NCBI RefSeq assembly: GCF_022430545.2
Contig: NZ_CP092488.2
Location: forward strand, 4,402,001-4,466,000
Direction of reading: 5' to 3'
Length of the DNA: 64,000 nt
Origin: Mycobacterium paraterrae
GTDB taxonomy: Bacteria; Actinomycetota; Actinomycetes; Mycobacteriales; Mycobacteriaceae
Both the position numbers and the translations under genes were made by a program. Positions 25,454 through 33,629 of this stretch are shown piece after piece. The notes beneath the pieces were generated by a model. The model was not told the origin of the DNA. It saw nothing but the letters and a program-made list of their open reading frames with translations, and searched no databases. Numbering within the stretch: position 1 is the first letter of the stretch; the number at the start of each line of letters is the position of its first letter.

Positions 25454-26130
25454 CCGTCCTGGTCGTCACCGGGACGGGTACCGGGGTCGGCAAGACCATT
25501 GCCACGGCAGCGCTGGCGGCGGCCGCCCGCCAGGCTGGCATCCCCGTCGCGGTCTGCAAACCGGTGCAGACCGGAACCGCCGTCGGCGACGACGACCTCG
25601 CCGAGGTGAGTCGGCTGACCGGTGTGAGCAAGGTGGTCGGCTTGGCTCGCTATCCGGAGCCGATGGCGCCGCTCGCCGCCGCGGAACAAGCCGGGAGGGC
25701 GTTGCCCAGCAAATCCACCGTGCTCAAACTCATCGGCGCCGTCGATCACCCGGGGCAGCTGACCTTGGTCGAAGGCGCCGGCGGGCTGCTCGTCGAACTC
25801 GCTCATGGCGGCGTGACATTGCGAGATTTGGCCGCCGATCTGGGCGCTGCGGTCTTGGTGGTCACCACCGCCGAACTCGGCACTCTCAACCACACCGCGC
25901 TGACCGTGGAAGCGCTTGCCGCGCATCACCTTTCATTCGCCGGCTTGGTGATCGGGAATTGGCCGCTACCGCCTGGCGTCATCGAGGCGTCGAACCGTTC
26001 AGCGCTGGTGCGGCTCGGGCCGCTGCGCGCCGCCCTGCCCGCGGGCGCGGGACAACTGAGCCCCGCCGAGTTCACCGCGATGAGCGCGCACGCCTTCGAC
26101 CGCGACTGGGTGACCAGTCTGCTCGGCTGA
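25450..26130 (+). CDS. bioD: dethiobiotin synthetase BioD
   Basis: ATP-dependent carboxylase that closes the ureido ring of dethiobiotin from DAPA and CO2. It is 226 aa, the length I recall for M. tuberculosis BioD. The P-loop is GTGTGVGKT (8-16). The CKPVQTG and VEGAGGLLVEL motifs follow. The start must be TTG at 25450: it overlaps the bioF TGA as TTGA and directly precedes the first beta-strand TVLVVTGTG. The stop overlaps the next start as TGATG. This four-gene unit is thus translationally coupled for its last three genes. Confidence 0.95.
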   Translation: MTVLVVTGTGTGVGKTIATAALAAAARQAGIPVAVCKPVQTGTAVGDDDLAEVSRLTGVSKVVGLARYPEPMAPLAAAEQAGRALPSKSTVLKLIGAVDHPGQLTLVEGAGGLLVELAHGGVTLRDLAADLGAAVLVVTTAELGTLNHTALTVEALAAHHLSFAGLVIGNWPLPPGVIEASNRSALVRLGPLRAALPAGAGQLSPAEFTAMSAHAFDRDWVTSLLG

Positions 26131-26639
26131 TGGTCCACTCTGTCGAGCTGCTCTTCGACGCCGACACCGAGGCGAGGCTGCGTCAGGTCTGGGACGAGCT
26201 GGACGCAGCGGATCTACCCAGCCGACTTCCCGCCGGGCGCCCGCACGTCACCGTGGCCGTAGCCGAACGGATCGCCCCCGACGTCGACGAGTTATTGCTG
26301 TCAGTCGCACGGAAACTGCCCGTGTCGTGCAGCGTCGGGGCGCCGGTGTTTTTCGGTCAGTCGAACGCGGTACTCGCCCGCCTGATCGTGCCGACGGCAG
26401 AACTACTCGCACTGCACGCCGACGTCCACCGGATCTGCGGTCCGTTCTTGCTGCCCGGGCCGCTCCCGCGCAGCCTGCCCGGCCAATGGACCGCACACGT
26501 CACCCTGGCCCGCCGGATCGAACGTGCCCAACTCGGCCCGGTGCTTCGCCTGGCCGGTCAGCCGCCCGACATTCACGGCCGCCTGGCAGCGCTGCGGCGG
26601 TGGGACGGCACCGCCCGGGTCGAGTATCCGATCGGCTGA
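26130..26639 (+). CDS. 2'-5' RNA ligase-family (2H phosphoesterase) protein, Rv1571 homologue
   Basis: A 169-aa protein with the two HxT motifs of the 2H phosphoesterase superfamily, PHVTVAV (near 35) and AHVTLAR (near 126). Members act on cyclic phosphodiesters of nucleotides or RNA ends. The true substrate is unknown. The start overlaps the bioD stop by one base, so it is part of the bio operon, an association that appears conserved in mycobacteria. It is convergent with the bicupin gene 11 bp away. Confidence 0.85.
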   Translation: MVHSVELLFDADTEARLRQVWDELDAADLPSRLPAGRPHVTVAVAERIAPDVDELLLSVARKLPVSCSVGAPVFFGQSNAVLARLIVPTAELLALHADVHRICGPFLLPGPLPRSLPGQWTAHVTLARRIERAQLGPVLRLAGQPPDIHGRLAALRRWDGTARVEYPIG

Positions 26640-26650
26640 CTTCCAGCACC

Positions 26651-27670
26651 TCAGCCGGCAACCAGATCGCGGCGCTGCGTGAACTTGATGTCCAGGCTGC
26701 GCAGATAGGTCTGCAGGCCCGCGTCCTGGATCGGGATCAGGTGAGCCGGTGTGTCGGTCTCGTTGTAGTGGGCGTGCCACATGCCTGGTGGGGTGGTGAA
26801 GGCGCCACCCGCCTGCCAGTCCACGCGTATGGGGTCGACGATGTCGCCGCGTTCGTCGAGTCGGGTGCCCAGCAGCGTGTAGCAACCGGCGGGCGGGGCA
26901 TCGAGAATGAGGTCCAGCGCGACCGACTGGTGTCGGTGGGGACGTTGCACCTGCCCCGCGGGCAGCACACCGAACATGGCCCACAACACGTGGGTGATCG
27001 TGAGGGTCTGCTCCTGGTTCTCGTTGGCCAGCAAGACGCTCACCCGGCTCTTGTCGTTGGCGCCCGGACGGGACGCGATGTCCTCGAGCTTGGCGACGGC
27101 GTCGGCCCGGCGAAACTTGGTCGGCCGGAACTTAGGCCGGACCGCGTCCACGCCGAGGTAGCGCAGCAGCGGCTCGTCGTGCACCCAGTACATGACGGTG
27201 TCCGCGTCGGCGTAGAACACCGAGTGAGTTCCGGCGGGCAAGGTGACGAAGTCGCCTTTCTCCCACCTGACCAAATGGCCGTTCATCGCCGCGAAACCGC
27301 GGCCGAAGAGCACGTAGTAGAGCTGCGACGTGGCGTTCGGGTTGGTCTCGACTTGCTCGCCTGGACGGATGCGCACGAAGTTCGCCAGCAGCGCGGGGCT
27401 GGTAGCGAGCCCGTCGCGGATGCCCAATTGTTCGGACAGGTTCAGCGGCGTCACACCGGTCGGCATGTCGAGATAGAGCTCCGGGCCGAATTGCACGATC
27501 GGCACCTGGGGGGCATGTCCCGAGCCGATGGGGTTGGCGGCCTTCGAGTATTCGAACAGGCGGGCGTCGTCGGCCCACTCTTCGAAACGCCCCTCGAAGC
27601 CGTATTCGGCGACGTTGGTCATCGGCGCTGGGATCGTCGGGTCCAAGTCGACAGACGTGGCACTGCGCAT
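26651..27670 (-). CDS. bicupin protein, gentisate 1,2-dioxygenase-like
   Basis: A 339-aa protein with two cupin barrels (about 85-170 and 240-310). The first has ATSQLYYVLFGRGFAAMNGHLVRWEKGDFVTLPAGTHSVFY, the second RPHRHQSVALDLILDAPPAGCYTLLG and PPGMWHAHYNETD. Architecture and length resemble gentisate or 1-hydroxy-2-naphthoate dioxygenases. The HRH in the second barrel and the histidine in GMWHAHY could hold iron, but the substrate cannot be assigned. AAGGAGAT precedes the ATG. It is divergent from a GntR regulator across a promoter with three tandem 11-bp repeats, so it is the probable target of that regulator. Confidence 0.8.
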   Translation of the reverse strand: MRSATSVDLDPTIPAPMTNVAEYGFEGRFEEWADDARLFEYSKAANPIGSGHAPQVPIVQFGPELYLDMPTGVTPLNLSEQLGIRDGLATSPALLANFVRIRPGEQVETNPNATSQLYYVLFGRGFAAMNGHLVRWEKGDFVTLPAGTHSVFYADADTVMYWVHDEPLLRYLGVDAVRPKFRPTKFRRADAVAKLEDIASRPGANDKSRVSVLLANENQEQTLTITHVLWAMFGVLPAGQVQRPHRHQSVALDLILDAPPAGCYTLLGTRLDERGDIVDPIRVDWQAGGAFTTPPGMWHAHYNETDTPAHLIPIQDAGLQTYLRSLDIKFTQRRDLVAG

Positions 27671-27695
27671 TCCGGATCTCCTTCACATACGAAGC

Positions 27696-27734
27696 TTGTA
27701 TTTGAATTGTATCTAACTTGTATCTAAGCTACAA
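27696..27734. promoter_or_regulatory. three tandem 11-bp repeats in the bicupin/gntR promoter, probable GntR operator
   Basis: TTGTATTTGAA, TTGTATCTAAC and TTGTATCTAAG follow each other at 27696, 27707 and 27718, exactly one helical turn apart. The last forms an inverted repeat with TACAA (27718-27734). On the minus strand TACAAT (27706-27711) is a plausible -10 for the bicupin gene, so a bound repressor would block polymerase. The AT-rich stretch stands out from its GC-rich surroundings. Confidence 0.7.
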
Positions 27735-27848
27735 CCGGAGTTCTGAGGTCAGGATGGGTGTACCCGTTGCGGTTATCCGGCATTGCCCGGCGTGTCGGAT
27801 ACGGTCCCGAATACCAGTGGCATACGACTTAGGTTTAGGGAGGTGGCG

Positions 27849-28520
27849 GTGGCGAGGACGGCAGCCGGCGGTAAGCCCGCCGCCAAGGATCGCGCGCTGG
27901 AGTACGTCAAGAATCAGGTGCTGACGGGAGCTTTTCCCGGCGGAGATCTGATCAGTGAAGGAGAGGTCGCGGCCGCCCTCGGAATGTCCCGCACGCCCGT
28001 CCGCGAGGCGTTTCTGCGACTGGAGGTCGAGGGACTGCTTCGGCTGTATCCGCAGCGCGGTGCGCTCGTCGTGCCCGTTTCCTCCGATGAGGCCCGTGCC
28101 GTCATCGAAGCGAGACTCCTGTTGGAACAGTTCGCGGTCACCACCGTCATCGAGCGGGGCCCCGCGACGCGTGCAGCGGTCTTCGAGAAGCTGTCCGAGC
28201 AACTGCAACGGCAGCGCGATGCGATCGCCGACTCCGATTGGCGTGCGTTCGTCGAGGCCGACCGCGCCTTTCACGACGCGGTGTTGGAAGAATCGGGCAA
28301 CGCGATCCTGTCGGACTTCTACTCCTCGTTGCGCGATCGTCAGATGCGCATGATCGGCGAATCACTGATCGCCGATCGGCAGCGAACCGCGACGATTCTG
28401 GACGAGCATCAAGCCATCGCCGAAGCGCTGCGCGACGGCGATCTGGCTCGCACGGTACGTCTTGTCGAAGACCACCTCGCCGGCACACTGCGTTCGCTCG
28501 GCTTGACCGCGAACCGTTGA
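27849..28520 (+). CDS. GntR-family regulator (FadR/FCD type)
   Basis: Transcription factor, 223 aa. The N-terminal winged helix spans about 15-80 and includes ISEGEVAAALGMSRTPVREAFLRLEVEGLLRLYPQRGALVVP. The C-terminal all-helical FCD effector domain (about 90-215) has the metal-ligand pattern AFHDAVLEESGN and DEHQAIAEALRDGD. FCD regulators usually sense a carboxylic acid. The GTG at 27849 is chosen because GGGAGG (27838-27843) lies 5 nt upstream; GTG 27843 overlaps that site. It is divergent from the bicupin dioxygenase and separated from it by the tandem-repeat operator. Confidence 0.9.
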   Translation: MARTAAGGKPAAKDRALEYVKNQVLTGAFPGGDLISEGEVAAALGMSRTPVREAFLRLEVEGLLRLYPQRGALVVPVSSDEARAVIEARLLLEQFAVTTVIERGPATRAAVFEKLSEQLQRQRDAIADSDWRAFVEADRAFHDAVLEESGNAILSDFYSSLRDRQMRMIGESLIADRQRTATILDEHQAIAEALRDGDLARTVRLVEDHLAGTLRSLGLTANR

Positions 28521-28544
28521 CGTAACGCCCCGTCCGAGATTGGC

Positions 28545-28550
28545 TACGCT
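28545..28550 (+). promoter_or_regulatory. candidate -10 (TACGCT) of fdhD, leaderless
   Basis: TACGCT is followed by 7 nt and the ATG at 28558. It supports that start over an upstream in-frame TTG at 28540. Confidence 0.45.
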
Positions 28551-28557
28551 CGCAGCC

Positions 28558-29382
28558 ATGGGTCGGGTAACCGCACGTCGGCCGGTTCGGCACGTGAGCG
28601 CCGCGACCACCGTGCAACGTCCCGAGACGGTCGCCGTGGAGGAGCCTTTAGAGATCCGGGTCGACGGCACACCGATCAGCGTGACCATGCGCACGCCGGG
28701 ATCGGATTTCGAGCTGGCCCAAGGGTTTTTGCTCACAGAAGGCGTGATCGGACGCCGCGACGACGTGGAAACCATCCGCTACTGCAGCGGTGCCGGAGAA
28801 GACGGACTCAACACCTACAACGTGCTTGACATCACCACCGCGCCAAGCGTCCCAGCGCCCGATGTGGAGGTGACGCGCAATTTCTACACCACCTCGTCGT
28901 GCGGAGTGTGCGGCAAGGCGTCACTCGACGCCGTGCGGCTCAACAGCCGTTACCCGGTGGGCGACCAGGTGATGCAGGTCAGCGCCGACGTGTTGACCGG
29001 CATGCCGGATCGCTTGCGGGCGGCGCAGAAGGTGTTCGCAGCTACCGGCGGTCTGCATGGTGCCGCGCTGTTCGAGGCCGGCGGCCTGCTGCTGGCCGCG
29101 CGTGAAGACATCGGTCGGCACAATGCGGTCGACAAGGTGATCGGCTGGGCGCTCGAGAACGACCGACTTCCACTGCACGGCACGGTGCTGCTGGTGAGCG
29201 GGCGGGCATCGTTCGAGTTGACCCAGAAAGCCGTCATGGCAGGCATACCGGTGCTGGCTGCCGTGTCCGCTCCGTCTTCGCTGGCCGTCGATCTCGCGTG
29301 CGAGTCGGGCCTGACGCTGGTCGCGTTTTTGCGGGGGGACTCGATGAACATTTATTCGCGACCGGACCGCGTCGTCGACTAG
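28558..29382 (+). CDS. fdhD: formate dehydrogenase accessory sulfurtransferase FdhD
   Basis: Sulfur carrier that transfers sulfur from a cysteine desulfurase to the molybdenum cofactor of formate dehydrogenase. It is 274 aa. The functional CxxC is C115-G-V-C118 in TSSCGVCGK. Other family signatures are FELAQGFLLTEGVI, TGGLHGAALF, AREDIGRHNAVDKVIGWAL and LVSGRASFELTQKAVMAGIPVLAAVSAPSSLAVDLA. No formate dehydrogenase gene is in this window. It is followed by acetolactate decarboxylase on the same strand after 49 bp. Confidence 0.95.
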   Translation: MGRVTARRPVRHVSAATTVQRPETVAVEEPLEIRVDGTPISVTMRTPGSDFELAQGFLLTEGVIGRRDDVETIRYCSGAGEDGLNTYNVLDITTAPSVPAPDVEVTRNFYTTSSCGVCGKASLDAVRLNSRYPVGDQVMQVSADVLTGMPDRLRAAQKVFAATGGLHGAALFEAGGLLLAAREDIGRHNAVDKVIGWALENDRLPLHGTVLLVSGRASFELTQKAVMAGIPVLAAVSAPSSLAVDLACESGLTLVAFLRGDSMNIYSRPDRVVD

Positions 29383-29431
29383 ATCCCCATCCGCGTTGAC
29401 GGCACGGCCGTGGAAGGAAAGAATTCCTATC

Positions 29432-30208
29432 GTGACCGATCCGGCCGAGTCCATTGCGGCCCGGGTGCGCAATTGGTTGCAGGCGCTGGTGGCGCATCGC
29501 CACGGCAGCGAGGTTTATCAGACCTCGACGATGGGCGCTCTGCTGGACGGTGTCTACGACGGCGACGTAACGATCCGAGAACTGTTGCAACACGGCGATT
29601 TCGGTTTGGGCACCTTCAACGGCCTGGACGGGGAGATGCTGGTGCTCGACGGCGTCTGCTATCAACTCCGCAGCGATGGAAGCGCACACCCGGCCGAACC
29701 CGGCCAGCTCACACCCTTCGCGGTCGTCACCTGGTTCGAACCCGACCGTTCGTTCGACGTCTCCGAGCCTGTCGACAGGGCGGCCCTTAAATGCCGGATC
29801 GACGAATCGCTGCCCAGCGCCAATTTGATTGTGGCCGTTCGGGTCACCGGTGATTTCAGCGAAATCCGTACCCGTACGGTGACCGAACAGCATCGGCCCT
29901 ATCCGCCGTTCGCCGAGGCCACCCAGGACCAGCGGGAGGTGATCTTCCGAGACGTCAGCGGCACACTGGCCGGATTTCGGATGCCCGACTATGAGCAGGG
30001 CGTGTCGGTGGCGGGCTACCACTCGCATTTCGTCGACGCCGAGCGGCGCCACGGTGGTCACGCGCTCGATTATCTGCTGGCCCGCGGCCGCGTCGAGATC
30101 AGTGTGCGCTCCGACCTTCACCTGAGCCTGCCGCGCACGCCGGAATTCCTTGCCGCCGAAATGAACCGGCCCGACGCGGACACCCAGATCCGCAAGACCG
30201 AAGGGTAG
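29432..30208 (+). CDS. budA: alpha-acetolactate decarboxylase
   Basis: Zinc enzyme that decarboxylates acetolactate to acetoin. It is 258 aa. The three zinc histidines of the family are visible as H197 and H199 (GYHSHF) and H210 (GGHALDY), with the expected HxHx10H spacing. TSTMGALLDGVYDGDVTIRELLQHGDFGLGTFNGLDGEM is the characteristic N-terminus. The GTG at 29432 is used, with GGAAGGAA about 11 nt upstream. The synthase gene follows after 19 bp on the same strand, giving a complete pyruvate-to-acetoin pathway. No counterpart is known to me in M. tuberculosis. Confidence 0.93.
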   Translation: MTDPAESIAARVRNWLQALVAHRHGSEVYQTSTMGALLDGVYDGDVTIRELLQHGDFGLGTFNGLDGEMLVLDGVCYQLRSDGSAHPAEPGQLTPFAVVTWFEPDRSFDVSEPVDRAALKCRIDESLPSANLIVAVRVTGDFSEIRTRTVTEQHRPYPPFAEATQDQREVIFRDVSGTLAGFRMPDYEQGVSVAGYHSHFVDAERRHGGHALDYLLARGRVEISVRSDLHLSLPRTPEFLAAEMNRPDADTQIRKTEG

Positions 30209-30227
30209 TCAACTGAGCAGCGACACA

Positions 30228-31883
30228 GTGCGTTCAGCCCAGCGAGTGATCGAAACGCTTACCGCATACGGTGTGCAATACATTTTCGGGGTGCCGGGCG
30301 CCAAGATCGACGCCGTCTACGACGCGCTGCTCGACGGCGGACCGCAGTTGGTGGTGTGCCGTCACGAGCAGAACGCGGCCTTCATGGCGGCCGCGGTAGG
30401 TCGACTCACCGGTACGCCCGGTGTCGCGCTTGTGACGTCCGGTCCGGGCACCACCAATCTGGCAACCGGCTTGATCACCGCCACCACCGAGCAAGACCCG
30501 ATGATCGCGATCTGCGGCGCCGTCCAACGCTCCGACCGGCTCAAGCGCACCCACCAATCGATGGACGCTGTGGCCGCGCTCAGACCGTTCACCAAGTACA
30601 CCGGCGAGGTCAACGATCCGGATAACGTGCCCGAAGCAGTTGCCAACGCCATCCGCAGCGCGCTCACCCAACCGCTTGGCGCGGCCGCCGTGGTCTTACC
30701 GGCGGATGTGCTGGCCGCACCGACGTCGGCCGCAATCGTCGAGCCGACACCGGTACCGACATTAGGCCCCGCACCCGACGATCGGATTATGCAGGCCGTC
30801 AAGCTGATTCGCGCCGCCCACCGGCCGGTTCTGTTCGTCGGCGTCCGCGTCGGTGAGGCCGCGCCGAGTACCGCATTGCGACAACTGCTGAGCGCCGCTG
30901 AATTACCGGTCGTCGAGACGTTCCAGGCGGCCGGGGTGGTGTCACGCGAACTCGAGGATCACTTCGTCGGGCGCGTCGGGCTGTTCCGCAATCAGCCCGG
31001 TGACGTCGTCATCGGCCACGCCGATGTCTTGGTGACGATCGGCTTCGACCCGGTGGAATACGACCCACGGCTGTGGAATTCGGATCCACGACGCACGCTG
31101 ATCCATATCGACGAGCTGCCCGCCGACATCGACAACCACTACCAGCCCACGCTCGAATTGCGCGGAGACATCGCCGCGACGCTCACCGAACTGACTCAGG
31201 CGCTGAGCGGCCTGCGGCTCGACGACGAGGTGCGCGTCGGCGTCGCCGCCCAGCGGGCTGCACTGGCGACCATCGATGACGAGGCCCGGCATCGCCCGCA
31301 AACCGAGACGGGGGTCAATCCGGCCGCTCTCGTTCTACGCATCAGGGATCTTCTCGACGACGACGCCACGATCGCCTGCGACGTCGGCTCGCATTACATC
31401 TACATGGCCCGGCACTTTCGCGTCTATCAGCCCCGGCGGCTGTTGTTCTCCGACGGCCAACAGACGCTCGGGGTCGCGTTGCCGTGGGCGATGGCCGCGG
31501 CGTTGGTCCGGCCCGGCACCCCGGTCGTGTCGGTGTCCGGCGACGGCGGATTCCTCTTCAGCGCACAGGAATTGGAGACCGCGACGCGGCTGGGTCTGAC
31601 CTTCACCCACGTCATCATGCGCGACAACTCCTACGACATGGTCGGCTTCCAGGAAGAGCTGAAATACGGTCGCTCATCGGGCGTGCGGTTGGGCGATTAC
31701 GACATCACCCACTACGCGGCGGCGTTCGGGGCCAACGGCATTCGGGTCAGCGATCTGGCCGAGTTCGAGAAGGTGTTCACCCGCTCGCTCACCGAACCAG
31801 GTGTAACCATCATCGACGTGTTGGTCGACTACAGCCGCAACACCGAGCTGTTCGCCGAGCTACACCACGACGTGCTGGAGTAG
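30228..31883 (+). CDS. alsS: acetolactate synthase, catabolic AlsS type
   Basis: Thiamine-diphosphate enzyme that joins two pyruvates to acetolactate, 551 aa. The cofactor glutamate is E47 in CRHEQNAAFMAAAVGR. The C-terminal ThDP/Mg site is VSGDGGFLFSAQELETATRLGLTFTHVIMRDNSYDMV. The segment MARHFRVYQPRRLLFSDGQQTLGVALPWA is typical of the FAD-independent catabolic enzymes rather than the IlvB type, and no small regulatory subunit lies nearby. Pairing with budA indicates an acetoin fermentation or pH-control role. The GTG start at 30228 has no strong Shine-Dalgarno. It is convergent with the membrane gene at 31887, with 3 bp between stops. Confidence 0.9.
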   Translation: MRSAQRVIETLTAYGVQYIFGVPGAKIDAVYDALLDGGPQLVVCRHEQNAAFMAAAVGRLTGTPGVALVTSGPGTTNLATGLITATTEQDPMIAICGAVQRSDRLKRTHQSMDAVAALRPFTKYTGEVNDPDNVPEAVANAIRSALTQPLGAAAVVLPADVLAAPTSAAIVEPTPVPTLGPAPDDRIMQAVKLIRAAHRPVLFVGVRVGEAAPSTALRQLLSAAELPVVETFQAAGVVSRELEDHFVGRVGLFRNQPGDVVIGHADVLVTIGFDPVEYDPRLWNSDPRRTLIHIDELPADIDNHYQPTLELRGDIAATLTELTQALSGLRLDDEVRVGVAAQRAALATIDDEARHRPQTETGVNPAALVLRIRDLLDDDATIACDVGSHYIYMARHFRVYQPRRLLFSDGQQTLGVALPWAMAAALVRPGTPVVSVSGDGGFLFSAQELETATRLGLTFTHVIMRDNSYDMVGFQEELKYGRSSGVRLGDYDITHYAAAFGANGIRVSDLAEFEKVFTRSLTEPGVTIIDVLVDYSRNTELFAELHHDVLE

Positions 31884-31886
31884 CAG

Positions 31887-33242
31887 TTAAGCGCTGAACA
31901 GCAAATACAAGCCGGTGAACGTGTAGCCGACCATCACCAGCATCATGGTGAGCTGGCCGGTCAGCTGATGGCCCGACGGCAGCAGTCGTAATGCCTTGTC
32001 GTGCGCCGCGATCACCGCGACGATGTGACCGGTCACCACCGAGGTGACCTTGATGACGGCCAGGACCGTGGGATGCATGGACAGCAGATACGCGACGTGT
32101 AAATCCCCGAGGCCCAGCAGATTCCAGTGTTTCCCGAGCGGATCGGCCAGCGCGATGACCGACTGCTGTCCACGCTCGACGAGATACGACAGGTAATGGG
32201 CGAAGATGTAGCCGACCACGATCGGGATCAGCGAATGAGCCAACTCGCCCGGCAGAGCGCGCCGCTGATCACGCTCGAGGCCTCCCGTTGCACGCGCGGC
32301 CAGAGAGAATGTCGTCGCCACCACTGCGACGAAGACGAGTAGCCCCGCGGTGCGAAGCGCGCACAGCGACGTCGACACCGGGATGCCGTGCACCGTGCGG
32401 GCGAGGCCGTCGGCGAAATTGCGCCAAGTCGCCGACGAGGAGAAACTGTCGAACGCGGTCGAGCCCAGCAAGACCGCCAACACGGCAACGACGCCAGGCC
32501 GAACCGGCAACGACAGCAGATGGTCGAAGGGGTTGCCGATCGCGATCTGTTTGGTCTGCGGGTCGCGGCGAAACGGGGAGAGCCGCGACACCGCCATGCT
32601 GTACACGCCGAACGGGTCAGCACGGGCGAGCCAGCGCTGCCCACACAGCCACGCCCCGATCAGAAGCACGAGAGTGTAGAGAAGAAGCCAGGTTTTGACC
32701 CAGGGCAGGGCGGCGGGATTCGGACTGGCCAACTCCATCCACACAAACGCAAACAGTCCCACCGCGGCGGGCCGGTATCCCCAGGATTCTGGGTAAGAGA
32801 GTCGCGGCGCAGACAAGGCCGTCGGGGTCATACGCCGCAGCACTAGATACACCGTGCGCACCGGCGAGATCACCCGCCACACAGGGCCGGCGACCAAGGA
32901 TATCGCCACCAGCCCAACCCACAGCAGCACATAGAACGCGCCGAGCAGCGCGTTGCCCTGGGTCTGCGGCCCGTACAGCCCGGCGAGCAGCACCCATCCG
33001 GTGAACGCCAGCGTGACGGCAGCCGCCACACCCCGGGTGACCGGCGAATCGACGAAAGTTGTGACAGCCGCCGGCAGTGGCCGGGCGGGATTTTGCGGAT
33101 CGAACCGCGGTCGCTTCCATGCGAACGCCACCAACGCGAAGGTGAACGTCAACGCCCATGCCGCCCCGACCACCGAAAAGGCATACGGCACGGGCAAATC
33201 GCTGGACCCGCCGAGGCCGTGCGCGAGGACGACCTCAGTCAA
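31887..33242 (-). CDS. polytopic membrane protein of unknown function
   Basis: A 451-aa integral membrane protein with about eleven hydrophobic segments. It begins MTEVVLAHGLGGSSDLPVPYAFSVVGAAWALTFTFALVAF. The AHGLGGSSDLPVP lead is a recurring feature of an actinobacterial family whose members I recall being labelled fenitrothion hydrolase; that label is doubtful and unchecked. Other conserved-looking segments are SPVRTVYLVLRR, GYRPAAVGLFAFVWMEL, RWLARADPFGVYSM, PIVVGYIFAHYLSYLVERGQ and VTGHIVAVIAAHDKAL. Several histidines near membrane ends could bind metal. It is the last of four same-strand genes at 31887-35778, starting 12 nt after the cupredoxin-like lipoprotein. Confidence 0.8.
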   Translation of the reverse strand: MTEVVLAHGLGGSSDLPVPYAFSVVGAAWALTFTFALVAFAWKRPRFDPQNPARPLPAAVTTFVDSPVTRGVAAAVTLAFTGWVLLAGLYGPQTQGNALLGAFYVLLWVGLVAISLVAGPVWRVISPVRTVYLVLRRMTPTALSAPRLSYPESWGYRPAAVGLFAFVWMELASPNPAALPWVKTWLLLYTLVLLIGAWLCGQRWLARADPFGVYSMAVSRLSPFRRDPQTKQIAIGNPFDHLLSLPVRPGVVAVLAVLLGSTAFDSFSSSATWRNFADGLARTVHGIPVSTSLCALRTAGLLVFVAVVATTFSLAARATGGLERDQRRALPGELAHSLIPIVVGYIFAHYLSYLVERGQQSVIALADPLGKHWNLLGLGDLHVAYLLSMHPTVLAVIKVTSVVTGHIVAVIAAHDKALRLLPSGHQLTGQLTMMLVMVGYTFTGLYLLFSA

Positions 33243-33254
33243 AAGCGCCGCCGG

Positions 33255-33629
33255 TCACGGATGCACCTGGATAGTGGCAACTGTCCGATCGAGGTGGTGC
33301 AACTCGACGTCAACGCTGCCCGGTACGTCGACGCTGAATTGGAACGTCTGGTTGGCCGCCGCCGCTACCCCGAACTTGTGATCCGGCACCGAATGGACAT
33401 GCAATTCGTCAGCGGCGTCGCTGGTGACGTGTAACGTGATCGGTTCGTGGACCGCTGCCTGCAGCGTCGCGTTGGCCGGTGTCACCTGCCCATGCGCAAT
33501 CGTGATGTTCACCGACAGTCCTGGCCCGCCGGACGGCTTCGAGGAGCCACCGCACCCGGCAAGGGTCAGGATCAACGCCGAAACCGCTGCAGACGCAACC
33601 GCTTTGCGAATCACCGTTGACTCACTCAT
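33255..33629 (-). CDS. lipoprotein with cupredoxin-like domain
   Basis: A 124-aa exported lipoprotein. The signal peptide KAVASAAVSALILTLAGCGGSS has a clear lipobox (LAGC). The mature domain (about 40-124) is a beta-sandwich of cupredoxin type: LSVNITIAHGQVTPANATLQAAVHEPITLHVTSDAADELHVHSVPDHKFGV, then FSVDVPGSVDVELHHLDRTVATIQVHP. Histidines are plentiful (HVHSVPDH, HH), but the type-1 copper cysteine is absent, so it is not a classical blue-copper protein. The ATG at 33629 overlaps the stop of the 618-aa gene as ATGA, showing tight coupling. Role unknown; metal handling is a guess from fold and context. Confidence 0.8.
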   Translation of the reverse strand: MSESTVIRKAVASAAVSALILTLAGCGGSSKPSGGPGLSVNITIAHGQVTPANATLQAAVHEPITLHVTSDAADELHVHSVPDHKFGVAAAANQTFQFSVDVPGSVDVELHHLDRTVATIQVHP

